Counted from the first letter of the stretch, positions 1 through 9,690 are shown. The stretch is 37,484 nucleotides of DNA from Bacteroidaceae bacterium (GCA_017628845.1 JAGBYI010000056.1:1-37484), one strand, 5' to 3'. The notes: a model not told the origin generated them from the sequence alone. A program made the numbers and translations.

Positions 1-1
1 C

Positions 2-1678
2 AAGAAAATCATTTTCTCCATGGTTGGTGTGAGCAAGACCATCACACAGAACCAGAAACAAGTATTGAAGAACATCTACCTGAGTTTCTTCTATGGCGCC
101 AAGATAGGCATCATAGGTCTGAACGGTTCGGGTAAGACCACTCTGATGAAGATTATCGCCGGATTGGAGCAGCCCTCGCAAGGCGAAGTGGTGTGGAGCC
201 CCGGCTACAGCGTGGGATACCTGGAACAGGAGCCCTATCTGGACGACGAGAAGACCGTGTTGGAGGTAGTTAAGGAAGGCGTGCAGAACGTGGTGGATGC
301 TCTGAATGAGTACAACGCCATCAACGACAAGTTTGGTCTGCCCGAATACTACGAGAACGAGGACAAGATGAACGAACTCTTTGCACGCCAGGGAGAGCTT
401 CAGGACATCCTTGATGCCACCGACGCATGGAACCTGGACAGCCGTCTGGAGCGTGCCATGGATGCACTCCGCTGTCCTCCTGCCGACCAGAAGTGCGGCG
501 TCCTTTCCGGTGGTGAGCGCCGCCGTGTGGCACTGTGCCGCCTGCTTCTGCAAAAGCCCGACGTGCTCCTGCTTGACGAGCCTACCAACCACCTCGATGC
601 AGAGAGTATTGACTGGCTGGAGCAGCACCTTCAGCAATATGAGGGTACCGTCATCTGCGTTACCCACGACCGCTACTTCCTGGACGACGTGGCTGGCTGG
701 ATTCTGGAACTCGACCGTGGCGAAGGCATACCCTGGCAGGGCAACTACAGCTCTTGGCTCGACCAGAAGACCAAGCGCATGGCTCAGGAGGAGAAGGTGG
801 CAAGCAAGCGTCGCAAGACCCTGGAGCGCGAGCTGGAATGGGTGCGCATGGCTCCCAAGGCCCGCCAGGCCAAGGGCAAGGCTCGTTTGAAGTCATACGA
901 GAGTATGCTCAACCAGGAGCAGCGCGAGCGCGAAGAGAAACTGGAAATCTTCATCCCCAACGGTCCCCGTCTGGGCAACAAGGTCATAGAGGCTCACGGC
1001 CTGTGCAAGGCCTATGGCGACAAGACCCTCATCAAGGATCTCGACTTCATGCTTCCCCCCAACGGCATCGTAGGTGTAATAGGTCCCAACGGTGCAGGCA
1101 AGACCACCCTGTTCCGCATGATTATGGGCCTGGAAACACCAGATGCAGGTACCTTCGAGGTGGGCGATACCGTCAAGTTGGCCTATGTTGACCAGAGCCA
1201 CAAGGACATCACCGCCGATGCCAGCGTCTTCCAGGTTGTCAGCCAAGGCAACGAACTCATCCGCATGGGCGGCCGCGACATCAACACACGTGCCTATCTG
1301 TCACGCTTCAACTTCACCGGTGCCGACCAGGAGAAGAAGTGCGGCGTGCTCTCCGGCGGTGAGCGCAACCGTCTGCACTTGGCCATGGCACTGAAGGAGG
1401 AAGGCAATGTGCTCCTGCTCGACGAGCCCACCAACGATATTGACGTAAACACACTCCGTGCCCTGGAGGAAGGTCTCGAGGCCTTCGCCGGCTGTGCCGT
1501 GGTAATCAGCCACGACCGTTGGTTCCTGGACCGCATCTGCACCCACATCCTTGCCTACGAGGGCAACGGCGAGGTGTTCTTCTTCGAGGGTTCATACTCC
1601 GAGTACGAACAGAACCGTTGCAAGCGCCTTGGCATAGAGGAGCCCAAGCGCATCCGCTATCGCAAGTTGGACGAATAG
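2..1678 (+). CDS. ettA: Energy-dependent translational throttle protein EttA (ABC-F ATPase), 5' end outside window
   Basis: This is a cytosolic ABC-F ATPase. Members of the EttA group bind the ribosomal E site and gate the start of elongation according to ATP/ADP level. The protein has two ABC domains and no membrane segments. Counting from the ATG at position 20, the first Walker A (GLNGSGKTT) is near residues 33-41, and the first signature LSGGERRR is followed by DEPTNHLD near 160-193. A basic helical linker follows at about 245-315. The second Walker A (GPNGAGKTT) is near 353 and the second signature LSGGERNR precedes DEPTNDID. The open frame continues upstream of the ATG as KKIIFS, which matches the usual EttA start, so the true start lies just before the window. 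About 555 residues is normal for the family. nth follows after 30 bases. Confidence 0.93.
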   Translation, partial: KKIIFSMVGVSKTITQNQKQVLKNIYLSFFYGAKIGIIGLNGSGKTTLMKIIAGLEQPSQGEVVWSPGYSVGYLEQEPYLDDEKTVLEVVKEGVQNVVDALNEYNAINDKFGLPEYYENEDKMNELFARQGELQDILDATDAWNLDSRLERAMDALRCPPADQKCGVLSGGERRRVALCRLLLQKPDVLLLDEPTNHLDAESIDWLEQHLQQYEGTVICVTHDRYFLDDVAGWILELDRGEGIPWQGNYSSWLDQKTKRMAQEEKVASKRRKTLERELEWVRMAPKARQAKGKARLKSYESMLNQEQREREEKLEIFIPNGPRLGNKVIEAHGLCKAYGDKTLIKDLDFMLPPNGIVGVIGPNGAGKTTLFRMIMGLETPDAGTFEVGDTVKLAYVDQSHKDITADASVFQVVSQGNELIRMGGRDINTRAYLSRFNFTGADQEKKCGVLSGGERNRLHLAMALKEEGNVLLLDEPTNDIDVNTLRALEEGLEAFAGCAVVISHDRWFLDRICTHILAYEGNGEVFFFEGSYSEYEQNRCKRLGIEEPKRIRYRKLDE

Positions 1679-1708
1679 TCCGCCAGTGCACGATATTTCT
1701 CTCTCTCT

Positions 1709-2359
1709 ATGAAGACAGCGGACAGATACAGTCATGTGATAGACTATTTTCAGGAGTCCATGCCAGTGGCAGAGTCTGAACTGGACTACACTACACCTTT
1801 TGAATTGTTGGTGGCGGTCATACTCAGTGCACAATGTACGGACAAAAGGATAAACCAGGTCACCCCGCCTCTTTTTCGTGATTTCCCCACTCCCGAGGCT
1901 ATGGCACAGGCCACTCCCGAGACTATATATAATTATATAAGGAGTGTTTCCTACCCCAACAGCAAGTCAAGGCATCTTGTCGGTATGGCACAGATGCTTG
2001 TGGATGAATATGGTGGCAAAGTGCCTTCCACGGGAGAAGAACTTGAAAAGCTGCCCGGGGTAGGGCGGAAGACTGCCAACGTTATCCAGGCCGTCATATT
2101 CCGCAAGGCGCGTATGGCAGTAGACACCCATGTTTTCCGTGTCAGTCATCGCCTTGGACTTGTTGGCGTCAGGTGTACCACACCGCTTTCTGTGGAAAAG
2201 GAACTTATGAAACACCTGCCCGAGGACATAGTTCCGTTGGCGCATCATTGGCTGTTGCTGCACGGACGCTATGTGTGCCAATCGAGGAAACCGCATTGCG
2301 AAAAGTGTGGATTAACTGCTGTCTGCAAACATTTCTCGGCAAAAGGTTTGCAGATATAA
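1709..2359 (+). CDS. nth: Endonuclease III (DNA glycosylase/AP lyase)
   Basis: This is a base-excision repair enzyme that removes oxidised pyrimidines and cleaves the abasic site. The helix-hairpin-helix LPGVGRKTAN spans residues 115-124 and holds the catalytic lysine K121. The catalytic aspartate is D139 in VDTHV. The C-terminal 4Fe-4S motif is complete as C190-x6-C197-x2-C200-x5-C206. The length of 216 residues is typical. The start is the first ATG after the ettA stop, 30 bases downstream, so the two genes may be co-transcribed. The 3' end overlaps the promoter predicted for pgk. No anomaly is visible. Confidence 0.95.
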   Translation: MKTADRYSHVIDYFQESMPVAESELDYTTPFELLVAVILSAQCTDKRINQVTPPLFRDFPTPEAMAQATPETIYNYIRSVSYPNSKSRHLVGMAQMLVDEYGGKVPSTGEELEKLPGVGRKTANVIQAVIFRKARMAVDTHVFRVSHRLGLVGVRCTTPLSVEKELMKHLPEDIVPLAHHWLLLHGRYVCQSRKPHCEKCGLTAVCKHFSAKGLQI

Positions 2360-2378
2360 ATCCTTTTAGGTAACTTTG
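2347..2378 (+). promoter_or_regulatory. Bacteroidetes-type promoter for pgk
   Basis: A -33 element TTTG (2347-2350) is followed after exactly 20 bases by TAACTTTG (2371-2378), which fits the Bacteroidetes primary-sigma consensus TAnnTTTG. It lies across the nth stop codon, 44 bases before the pgk ATG, leaving an AT-rich leader. The match is read directly from sequence; activity is inferred. Confidence 0.8.
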
Positions 2379-2421
2379 TGTGCAAAATTCTTTTAATTAC
2401 AAACAAATAAACATTCAAGTT

Positions 2422-3669
2422 ATGACAATCAATCAGTACAACTTTGCCGGCAAGAAGGCAATCGTTCGTGTGGACTTCAATGTCCCCCTGGACGAGAATG
2501 GTAACATCACCGACGATACCCGTATCAAGGGTGCTCTTCCCACTCTGAAGAAGATTATCGCTGATGGCGGTGCTGCCATCATCATGAGCCACATGGGCAA
2601 GCCCAAGGGCAAGGTTAACCCCAAGCTCTCTCTGGGTCAGATTCGTGCTGCCGTTGAGGCTGCTCTGGGTTGCCCCGTTGCATTTGCCGAGGATTGTGCC
2701 AATGCTGCCGAGGCTGCTGCAGCTCTGAAGATGGGTGAAGCTCTCCTGCTGGAGAACCTTCGCTACTATCCCGAGGAGGAAGGCAAGCCCGTAGGTGTTG
2801 AGAAGGGTACTCCCGAGTTCGACGAGGCCAAGAAGGAGATGAAGGGCCGTCAGGCTGAGTTCGCCAAGACCTTGGCAAGCTATGCCGACTGCTATGTAAT
2901 GGACGCATTCGGTACAGCTCACCGCAAGCACGCTTCTACCGCTGTTATCGCCGACTACTTCGATGCAGACAACAAGATGCTGGGCTACCTGATGGAGAAG
3001 GAAGTGGAGGCTGTTGACAACGTTCTGTCCAACATCAAGCGCCCCTTCATCGCTATCATGGGTGGTTCTAAGGTATCTTCTAAGATCGGTATCATTGAGA
3101 ACCTCCTGGGCAAGGTGGACAAGCTCATCCTGTGCGGTGGCATGACCTACACCTTCTCTAAGGCTCACGGCGGCAACGTAGGCCAGTCAATCTGCGAGAT
3201 GGACAAGCTGGACGTGGCTCTCGGTGTTGAGGAGTTGGCCAAGAAGAACGGCGTAGAGCTGGTTATGGCTCCCGATGCTCTCTGCGGCGACGACTTCAAG
3301 AACGACTGCAACACTCAGGTATGCCCCTCTGACAACATCCCCGAGGGCTGGGAAGGTCTGGACGCAGGTCCCGAGGCTCAGAAGCTGTTTGCCGAGGCTA
3401 TCAAGGGTTGCAAGACCATCCTCTGGAACGGTCCTGCAGGTGTATTCGAGATGGAAACCTTCACTGGCGGTTCTCGTGCTATCGGTAACGCTATTGCCGA
3501 GGCTACTGCCGAGGGTGCATTCTCTCTGATTGGCGGTGGCGACTCTGTGGCTTGTGTCAACAAGTTCGGTCTGGCCGACAAGGTATCCTACATCTCTACC
3601 GGTGGCGGTGCTCTGCTCGAGGCTATCGAGGGTAAGGTTCTTCCCGGTGTTGCTGCTATCAAGGGATAA
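2422..3669 (+). CDS. pgk: Phosphoglycerate kinase
   Basis: This glycolytic enzyme transfers phosphate between 1,3-bisphosphoglycerate and ADP in the cytosol. The N-terminal substrate signature [14 protein letters not shown] is present near residues 14-27, followed by the substrate-loop sequence SHMGKPKG. The C-terminal nucleotide domain has WNGPAGVFE and the glycine-rich GGGDSVA and STGGGALLE motifs. The protein is 415 residues from the ATG at 2422. An in-frame start 42 bases earlier gives a 14-residue AT-rich extension with no homology to the family, and it would place the start almost on the promoter -7 element, so 2422 is preferred. Codon use is strongly biased, as expected for a highly expressed gene. 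Confidence 0.96.
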   Translation: MTINQYNFAGKKAIVRVDFNVPLDENGNITDDTRIKGALPTLKKIIADGGAAIIMSHMGKPKGKVNPKLSLGQIRAAVEAALGCPVAFAEDCANAAEAAAALKMGEALLLENLRYYPEEEGKPVGVEKGTPEFDEAKKEMKGRQAEFAKTLASYADCYVMDAFGTAHRKHASTAVIADYFDADNKMLGYLMEKEVEAVDNVLSNIKRPFIAIMGGSKVSSKIGIIENLLGKVDKLILCGGMTYTFSKAHGGNVGQSICEMDKLDVALGVEELAKKNGVELVMAPDALCGDDFKNDCNTQVCPSDNIPEGWEGLDAGPEAQKLFAEAIKGCKTILWNGPAGVFEMETFTGGSRAIGNAIAEATAEGAFSLIGGGDSVACVNKFGLADKVSYISTGGGALLEAIEGKVLPGVAAIKG

Positions 3670-3705
3670 TCAACTGGTCACGAAACTTAATTCAGTAAAT
3701 AGGGT

Positions 3706-3733
3706 AGGGACGTGCAACTCGTTGTGCGTCCCT
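3706..3733 (+). terminator. Strong hairpin after pgk, terminator-like
   Basis: A 13-bp inverted repeat starts AGGGACGTGCAAC, has a 2-nt loop, and closes with GTTGTGCGTCCCT, allowing two G-U pairs. It lies 36 bases after the pgk stop. No U-tract follows, so it could be a factor-dependent terminator, an RNA-stabilising 3' end, or a dispersed repeat. It also overlaps the longest possible N-terminus of the next gene, which argues for a later start there. Confidence 0.55.
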
Positions 3734-3756
3734 CATCTATACTCTCAATTCTATCT

Positions 3757-4545
3757 ATGGGCTTCTCAATGTATTCTTTTACCCGACATCTTTTATCCGC
3801 ACTTTCTTTCGTTATCGTAGTCGCGCTACTATCTTGTGGGGGAAGCAAGGACGACACGGCGGTATCCGCAGTTGTTTCCGACAGTTCTCCCAACGACTCT
3901 GTCTTGCGTGTTGCCGTGCTCCCTGTCAGGGAATGCGATGTCCTCAGGTACGCCCAGAATAGTGGCATGGCAGAGCGGATGGGGCTTAGGATGGAACTTG
4001 TCGAATACGATGCACTGATGAATGTGGATACCGCAGTCCTCTCGGGCATGGCCCATATTTATTTTGAAGACTCGTTGCGTGTCTGCCGCATTGTGGAGGA
4101 CTCCGTTCGTCCCCATCTGCTCTTGTCTGTTCCTGTCCGCTTGTCCCTTATTGCCAATAAGGATAAGGAAATCAAGACCGTCCGTGACTTGAAGGCGAAT
4201 ATGGTGGGTCTGACACGATGGAGTCAGTTGGAGCGTTGGATGACGGCCATTTCATCTTCTGCCTCATTGGAGCAGATGGACGTATATCATGCACAGATAA
4301 ACAGTATACCGCTTAGGTTCAGCATGCTTAATGATGGACTGATAGATGCAGGCATTTTGCCCCAGCCATGGGCAGATTCGCTCCTCAGCAATAGTCACAT
4401 ACTCATGGAAGATACCATTCTGGAGGGCATGGGGTTCTACGTTGCCCCATCAGTGCAGAAGGACTCCATTTGCCAAAGGCAGACCGACCTTCTGAAAAAG
4501 GTATATCTTGAAGCACTGAAGACGCAGTACGAAGTTAAACCCTAA
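3757..4545 (+). CDS. Predicted lipoprotein with periplasmic-binding-protein-like body
   Basis: The N-terminus is a lipoprotein signal: a basic start, a hydrophobic stretch (LLSALSFVIVVALLSC) and a lipobox cysteine followed by GGSKDD. Acidic residues just after the cysteine resemble the lipoprotein export signal of Bacteroidetes, so outer-membrane or surface placement is possible. The mature part has the feel of a type 2 solute-binding protein: VLRVAVLP near its start, a central RDLKANMVGLTRWSQ, and a later DAGILPQPWADSLL. I cannot name a ligand, and no transporter partner lies nearby. The ATGs at 3757 and 3769 both give a proper signal peptide. The earlier ATG at 3712 falls inside the hairpin and is less likely. 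Family assignment is inference. Confidence 0.75.
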   Translation: MGFSMYSFTRHLLSALSFVIVVALLSCGGSKDDTAVSAVVSDSSPNDSVLRVAVLPVRECDVLRYAQNSGMAERMGLRMELVEYDALMNVDTAVLSGMAHIYFEDSLRVCRIVEDSVRPHLLLSVPVRLSLIANKDKEIKTVRDLKANMVGLTRWSQLERWMTAISSSASLEQMDVYHAQINSIPLRFSMLNDGLIDAGILPQPWADSLLSNSHILMEDTILEGMGFYVAPSVQKDSICQRQTDLLKKVYLEALKTQYEVKP

Positions 4546-4791
4546 TCGTTCAACGTTCCTCGTTCACCGTTCACCCCTAATCGTTTACCGCTCCCTTTCT
4601 CCCCCTGAGACAGGTGGGAGTACCCCCAAAGGGGGGGAGGGGGTGGATAACAAACTCACCGCTCATCGCTCAACTTTCATCGTTAAACGTTAACCTCTCA
4701 CCTCTCACCCCCCTCACCGCTCCCCGCTCATCGTTAAACTTTCAACGTTAAACTTTCCTCGTTCCTCGTTCACCGTTCACCGTTATCCCCT
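4546..4791. repeat. Heptamer-periodic repeat region with short GC-rich core
   Basis: No gene is visible in these 246 bases. Most of the stretch can be cut into consecutive 7-mers that vary around C-G-(T/C)-T-(A/C)-A-N, for example CGTTAAA, CGTTCAC, CGCTCAT, CTTTCAA. The array is interrupted at 4601-4650 by a GC-rich core. It ends immediately before the ATG of the following gene. Similar arrays occur at 13262-13578, 15640-15702 and 27951-27983. Confidence 0.85.
4601..4650 (+). repeat. GC-rich core element, short form, copy 1
   Basis: It begins CCCCCTGAGACAGG and ends GGGGGTGGATAA, with a CCCCC-AAA-GGGGG hairpin between. It is nearly identical to 13319-13368. It corresponds to the long copy at 15511-15639 with its middle absent. 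Confidence 0.85.
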
Positions 4792-6360
4792 ATGCCTCTT
4801 TCCATACAGTTAGCCTATCTTTATATGTCATGGTATGCCCATGACGGTTCCATGTCCAGGTATGCCGCTTATATCACCTTCATGAATATATGGATGTGGG
4901 ATGGTAAGGATGCTGGACATTTTCCGGAGCATCAGACCCAACTTCTCATAAAGATGCTGAAGCACGAAGACAGGCAGATCCGTGCTGTGGCATTGAGCGG
5001 AGTGGTGCTGATGGTTGTCAGGTATGGCGATCTGCTACCGGATTGGTTTGTCAAGTCTTTCAATGAATGGTCCGAGGATGAAACCCTCAGGGAGGAAATG
5101 TTCGAGGTCCAGAAGTACCTGCTTACCTCCATAACCGGACTGAAGATGCAGAAGAAACTTCACGACGACTTCTTCGACAAGATGCAGAAGGAGCAGCAGA
5201 TTATCCGCGACAAGCTGGGCATGGCAGAGGACGAGGAGGAACGTACGGAGATAGCCGAAGAGGGAAACAGGAAAATGATGTCCTATGCCCGTAGACTGAA
5301 CGGCATGGTCCAGGACGGTGTGGATATGAACCTCGGCACTTTTGCTTCTCTCTGTTGGCTCGAGTTCTTTAAGGAACTGAAGAACTGGTTTGTCGACTTC
5401 GACATAGAGCATCCCATGCTGAGCGACTTGGGTGACAGGAAAAAGATGGCATCTGCACTTTTCGGACATGCCGAGCTGTGCGATTTGGACAAATATGCCC
5501 TTGTCTCTGTTGTGGACAAGATAGCGTCGGCAGATGCCTTGGGCAGACAGATGCCGCTCGACATCATGGAGAGTATTTCCAAGGAACAGATTGCCGGGCA
5601 TGTTCTCAGTGAACGGCGACGTAATGCATACAGATACACTTTCCAGACCCTGTTCCGTTTCTTCCAGTTCTCGCCCTGGAGCGACCAGACGGTAAATCCT
5701 TTCCGTATGGGGCCTTTCCTTACGGACTATAACATCCTTGCTCCCATGTTTACTGACTCTTTCCTGTGGGAAAGCAGCAAGCTGTTCATGCGCAACTCCT
5801 TTTACAGTCATCCTGCCGCCTATTTGCGCTCATGGATGCAGCGCAACGGACAGACTGACGAGGCATTGGAACTTCTGGCGCATTGCGACAAATGTCTCGG
5901 TGAAAGTCAGGAGCGTCTGCAATGTCTCATGGAATTGGAAAAACGCCACCCCGAAGATATGCGCATACTGCAGGAGACCGGTTTGTGCCTTGTGCAGGAG
6001 AAGCGCTATGAAGAGGCATTGAAGCGCTTTTTCCATCTCGAGGTAACAGAGAACTATCTTCATGGTTCTGCACGCGCCATAGCATGGTGTTCGCTGATGA
6101 CTGGCAATATGGTGCGTGCCAGCCGGTATTACCGGAAACTTCTGGATTGGCAGGGCGGCCCCAGTTGGGAGGATGTCCTCAATGCCGGACACTGTGCATG
6201 GCTGAACGGCGACCCTGTAGAGGCATCAAGGCTCTACAACAGGTACCTGTCCATGCACAAGGACAACCTGACGGCATTCGACAATGACCGGGAAGTTCTG
6301 ATGGAGCTTGGCTTTACTGCCGATGATATCAGCCTTATGCGGGATACCGTATCCAAATAA
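4792..6360 (+). CDS. TPR-like repeat protein of unknown function
   Basis: The protein has 522 residues, is cytosolic by appearance (no signal peptide), and is largely helical. The N-terminal half holds an acidic helical stretch with likely coiled-coil character (about residues 120-165). The C-terminal third shows tetratricopeptide-like helices, for example DEALELLAHCDKCLG, EEALKRFFHLEV and VEASRLYNRYLSM. From memory, Bacteroidales carry a longer TPR family (roughly 700 residues) whose second part resembles this protein, so the N-terminal third may have been lost. The start sits only about 10 bases after a repeat array, which fits that idea but does not prove it. It is convergent with upp, with 2 bases between the stop codons. 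No specific function can be named. Confidence 0.75.
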   Translation: MPLSIQLAYLYMSWYAHDGSMSRYAAYITFMNIWMWDGKDAGHFPEHQTQLLIKMLKHEDRQIRAVALSGVVLMVVRYGDLLPDWFVKSFNEWSEDETLREEMFEVQKYLLTSITGLKMQKKLHDDFFDKMQKEQQIIRDKLGMAEDEEERTEIAEEGNRKMMSYARRLNGMVQDGVDMNLGTFASLCWLEFFKELKNWFVDFDIEHPMLSDLGDRKKMASALFGHAELCDLDKYALVSVVDKIASADALGRQMPLDIMESISKEQIAGHVLSERRRNAYRYTFQTLFRFFQFSPWSDQTVNPFRMGPFLTDYNILAPMFTDSFLWESSKLFMRNSFYSHPAAYLRSWMQRNGQTDEALELLAHCDKCLGESQERLQCLMELEKRHPEDMRILQETGLCLVQEKRYEEALKRFFHLEVTENYLHGSARAIAWCSLMTGNMVRASRYYRKLLDWQGGPSWEDVLNAGHCAWLNGDPVEASRLYNRYLSMHKDNLTAFDNDREVLMELGFTADDISLMRDTVSK

Positions 6361-6362
6361 GG

Positions 6363-7013
6363 CTACAGTTTCTCGCCATAGCACAGGTCACCGCAATCTC
6401 CCAGTCCCGGTACTATGTATGACAGGCTGTTCAGTTCGGGGTCTATCACGGCACACCACAGGGTCACCTCGTCCGATGGAAACAGTTTCTGCAGGTATGC
6501 CACGCCCTGTTCCGATGCTACTACTGCCACGATGTGCAGCTTGGCTGGCATACCATGTGTGAGATATGCCTTATAGGCAGCCTCGAAACTCTTGCCCGTT
6601 GCCAGCATGGGGTCTACGAGCATAAAGGTCTTTCCATCCAAAGAGGGTGAAGCAAGATAATCCAGCTGTATGGTGATGTTCTCTCCATCTTCCTTTCTGA
6701 AGGCTGCCACAAATCCGGCATCGGCCTCATCGAAAATCTGCATGAAGCCTTCGTGCAATGCCAGTCCGGCTCTGAGAACTGTGCCTACTACAATACGGTC
6801 GCTGCATGTAGAAACCGTGCATTCTGCCAAGGGGGTCAGGATTGTCTTGGGAGAATAGTCCAGGGTCTTGCTTATCTCATACGCCATCAGCATGCCAATC
6901 TTTTTCAGGTTGCTTCTGAACAGGTATCTGTTTCCCTGTGCCGTAATGTCGCGCAACTGTGCCACGTAGTTGGACACCGCGCTGTTCGTTTCCGCCAAGT
7001 TTATTACCTTCAT
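6363..7013 (-). CDS. upp: Uracil phosphoribosyltransferase
   Basis: This is a pyrimidine salvage enzyme making UMP from uracil and PRPP in the cytosol. The PRPP-binding motif VDPMLATGKS is at residues 133-142 (usual form DPMLATGG). The C-terminal uracil-binding loop PGLGDCGD is at 202-209, where most homologues have GDAGDR. An Arg-to-Leu change therefore follows the second GD, a mild deviation. The length of 216 residues is normal. It lies 34 bases downstream of the aminotransferase fusion gene on the same strand, so read-through transcription is possible. No separate promoter was recognised. Confidence 0.93.
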   Translation of the reverse strand: MKVINLAETNSAVSNYVAQLRDITAQGNRYLFRSNLKKIGMLMAYEISKTLDYSPKTILTPLAECTVSTCSDRIVVGTVLRAGLALHEGFMQIFDEADAGFVAAFRKEDGENITIQLDYLASPSLDGKTFMLVDPMLATGKSFEAAYKAYLTHGMPAKLHIVAVVASEQGVAYLQKLFPSDEVTLWCAVIDPELNSLSYIVPGLGDCGDLCYGEKL

Positions 7014-7047
7014 GGATATCTTGTATTATATGGTGAGTGTGTGTATA

Positions 7048-9198
7048 TTACTTTACGAATTTGTTTAGCAATCGGATGACATACTCCGTCTCTTCCATCG
7101 TCATGATGGGAGAAATGGGCAGGGAGAGTTCCTCGTTGTGTATTCTCTGCGTAATGGGTAGCGGACCATGCTCCAGAGCGCTTAGCGCCTGCTGCTTGTG
7201 CGGAGCTATGGGATAATGGATTAGGGTCTGCACTCCTGCCTCCCTGAGATATGCTTGCAGGGCTTCGCGCTCGGGGCAGCGTATCGGGAACACATGCCAG
7301 ACGCACTCCTCCTCGTCTTCCGGCCACGCCGGAAGCACAATCATGGGATTCTTTATGCCCCGGATATATGCCTGGGCTATCTCGCGTCGATGGGCATTGT
7401 CCTGGTCCAGACGGGGGAGTTTTACTCGCAGCACTGCGGCCTGCACTTCATCGGTACGGCTGTTTATTCCCTCTAATTCATTCACGTATTTGATGCTGCT
7501 ACCATAGTTGGCCATGGTGCGGACCGTATTGGCCAGTTCTGTATCGTCCGTCACCACACAGCCTGCATCGCCCATGGCTCCAAGGTTTTTGCCTGGATAG
7601 AAGCTGAACCCGGCAGCATTGCCAATGGTGCCTGCTCTCCTGCTCTGCCACATGGCGCCATGTGCCTGAGCGGCATCCTCGATGAGAATCAGATTGTTGT
7701 CGGCAGACAACTGCTGCAGCTCGCCTATGTCGGACGATATGCGCCCATATAGATGAACAGCCAGAATGGCTCTGGTTCTCTGGGTTAAAGCCTTCTTGCA
7801 CTCGTCGGCATGGATATTGTAATCGTTCAGCGAAGGTTCCACAAGAACAGGTGTCAAGCCTGCTTCCCTGATGGCAAGAATGGTGGCAATATAGGTGTTG
7901 CCAGGGACTATGACCTCGTCGCCATCCGCCCATCCTTTCAGGAGCTTGTAGGCTCTGAGTATGAGTACAAGGGCTTCCAGTCCATTTCCGCAAAGCACTG
8001 CATGGGAGACTCCCAGATAGTTGCTCCATTCCTGTTCAAAGGCCTTGTTCTCCTCACCCAAAAGATACCATCCGCTGTGCATGGCACGCAGGATGCTGTT
8101 GGAGAGTTCCGGTTCGTAGGTTTCGTTTATGGTCTTCAGGTCCAGGAACTTTATTGCCTTGGTTCCTTCTGCATTAGATGCCATGGAGGTCATCTTCTGC
8201 AGACGGTTTCGTTTCAGTTCCACCCTATAGGCATCGTAGCACACTGCCCTGCCTCCGAAACCTTCCTTCTGGAATATGAGCCCTTCGTTCAGGAAATGTC
8301 CTCCGTTTTCTGTGCTGGTGCCAAAGTCCACATAATCCTTGTCCTTATACTTCTCGTTGCACAGGTGGCGCAGGAGCAGGTCCAAGGCGCCATACTTGCG
8401 TCCTTCAGCTGCCGAGGCTATATACTGTACATGTGCCACAAGGTCTGTTTCGAAGACAACAATGCCGGAAACTATCTGCCGGTCTGTATTCCTTACAACA
8501 AACAGCTTGATCTGTTTGGGGAAACGGTGCATCAGCAGGGCTATCTCCTCAAGGGTGTGGACGGGCTTGGCTTGGTGATACTCCATCAGCACACTCTCCA
8601 GTATGCTCCAGTATTCCGCCAGACTCTGGCTGTCCGCGTCCTTTATTCGTTCTATGTAGAAGCCATGCTCCAGAGCCTTCTTGGCCTGGCGGATCCTCAG
8701 AGTGCGCATGTTCAGCGGATGGGCTGTGCTCACAACCGTTGCAACGGAACGGTTCTCCAGCTGTCCTCCTGCACGGAACAGAGCATACAGATCTTCCTGT
8801 GCCGGCACCCTGCTGTATATATATGGTATAGGTTTGTACACCATGGCCTTGGCTCCAAGATAACCCTCGTAGTACATCAGTATCTTCTGCATTATCTGCA
8901 TCACCTCGGTTTGGGTGATACTGCTCTTCGTTATCAGTCCGCCATACGTCAGCCCTTGGTGCGAATACACGGTTTTCTCCTCTTCTCTCCAGTTGGCGGG
9001 GAACAGTGCTATGAGACTGTCGTCCGTCACGTCGCTCTCGTCCACATCATCGCCATATACCAGCAACGAGCAGTCAAAGAAGTGGTCGGCATGATAATCC
9101 ATGAAATTCCTGTCGATAAGGAAGGTGCCTTGCTTGCTTTCCTGCACAAACCTGTTCCATGCCTCGCGCTTGTTTATGCTATAGGGTAGAATAGTCAT
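7048..9198 (-). CDS. Fusion protein: FemAB/GNAT-like acyltransferase plus FdtB-type sugar aminotransferase
   Basis: This is one uninterrupted 716-residue frame with two enzymes. Residues 1 to about 340 look like a FemAB/GNAT-fold acyltransferase. The segment [21 protein letters not shown] followed by FGTS and [11 protein letters not shown] (about 270-316) is the recognisable core. Residues 348-716 are a DegT/DnrJ/EryC1/StrS PLP-dependent aminotransferase with D508 in EDAAQAHG contacting PLP and the Schiff-base lysine K537 in FYPGKNLG. The adjacent fdtA-like gene suggests that the aminotransferase makes dTDP-3-amino-3,6-dideoxyhexose. The fused domain would then be a candidate for acylating the new amine, in place of the separate left-handed-helix acetyltransferase FdtC/QdtC. 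That role is inference. No rmlA or rmlB is in the window, so the dTDP-4-keto sugar must come from elsewhere. Confidence 0.85.
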   Translation of the reverse strand: MTILPYSINKREAWNRFVQESKQGTFLIDRNFMDYHADHFFDCSLLVYGDDVDESDVTDDSLIALFPANWREEEKTVYSHQGLTYGGLITKSSITQTEVMQIMQKILMYYEGYLGAKAMVYKPIPYIYSRVPAQEDLYALFRAGGQLENRSVATVVSTAHPLNMRTLRIRQAKKALEHGFYIERIKDADSQSLAEYWSILESVLMEYHQAKPVHTLEEIALLMHRFPKQIKLFVVRNTDRQIVSGIVVFETDLVAHVQYIASAAEGRKYGALDLLLRHLCNEKYKDKDYVDFGTSTENGGHFLNEGLIFQKEGFGGRAVCYDAYRVELKRNRLQKMTSMASNAEGTKAIKFLDLKTINETYEPELSNSILRAMHSGWYLLGEENKAFEQEWSNYLGVSHAVLCGNGLEALVLILRAYKLLKGWADGDEVIVPGNTYIATILAIREAGLTPVLVEPSLNDYNIHADECKKALTQRTRAILAVHLYGRISSDIGELQQLSADNNLILIEDAAQAHGAMWQSRRAGTIGNAAGFSFYPGKNLGAMGDAGCVVTDDTELANTVRTMANYGSSIKYVNELEGINSRTDEVQAAVLRVKLPRLDQDNAHRREIAQAYIRGIKNPMIVLPAWPEDEEECVWHVFPIRCPEREALQAYLREAGVQTLIHYPIAPHKQQALSALEHGPLPITQRIHNEELSLPISPIMTMEETEYVIRLLNKFVK

Positions 9199-9227
9199 AT
9201 ACCTTATTTATATATATGGCAATTTGG

Positions 9228-9665
9228 TTACCGGGTAATATCCTTGGAACCATAGATGGACATAAACTCGTCGTAGTCCCTGATGTAGCCTTCCATGTTA
9301 TAGTACTCGCTTGCACCCACCAGAACAACGCTGCCTTCGGCAAAATCCTCCAGCGAGCACCACACGCCCTCTTGTATGACTATGGCATAATCGGGATTGT
9401 CCAAAAGAAATTCCCTGCTCTCCAGTCCGTTGTGTATAACCAGGCGGAAAGAACCCTTCACACAGCATATCATCTGCTTGCATTTCCTGTGAGCATGACC
9501 GCCACGGTTATACTCGCCGGAAACATCCGTTATCCAGAAAATGCGCTTCAGTGGAAAGGGAATGTCCTTCATTCCTTCGGCAAAAGTAAGCAGCCCTCTG
9601 TGGTCTCTGAAGGAACGGAAATGCACTTCTACATTATCTATCGGAGCATGTTTTATATTGTCCAT
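9228..9665 (-). CDS. fdtA: dTDP-4-keto-6-deoxyhexose 3,4-ketoisomerase (FdtA/QdtA, WxcM-like cupin)
   Basis: This is a small cupin enzyme that moves the keto group of dTDP-4-keto-6-deoxyglucose from C4 to C3, preparing it for 3-amination. The family signature RIFWITDVSGEYNRGGHAHR is present near residues 41-60, with the catalytic/base histidines in GGHAHRKC, followed by the barrel strand KGSFRLVIHNG. At 145 residues it matches the family size of about 140. The 3-aminotransferase fusion follows after 29 bases on the same strand, so the two form an operon. Stereochemistry (FdtA versus QdtA product) cannot be decided by eye. Confidence 0.88.
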   Translation of the reverse strand: MDNIKHAPIDNVEVHFRSFRDHRGLLTFAEGMKDIPFPLKRIFWITDVSGEYNRGGHAHRKCKQMICCVKGSFRLVIHNGLESREFLLDNPDYAIVIQEGVWCSLEDFAEGSVVLVGASEYYNMEGYIRDYDEFMSIYGSKDITR

Positions 9666-9690
9666 AGGTATAATTACGTATTTGTTAGGA

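Noticed and set aside
7810-9189. Long plus-strand frame of 459 codons opposite the aminotransferase fusion
   Set aside because: It lies wholly antisense to a gene with clear catalytic motifs on both domains, and its translation shows no recognisable domain. Similar shadows occur opposite pgk (2269-3168) and capD (14251-15399), explained by strong third-position bias.
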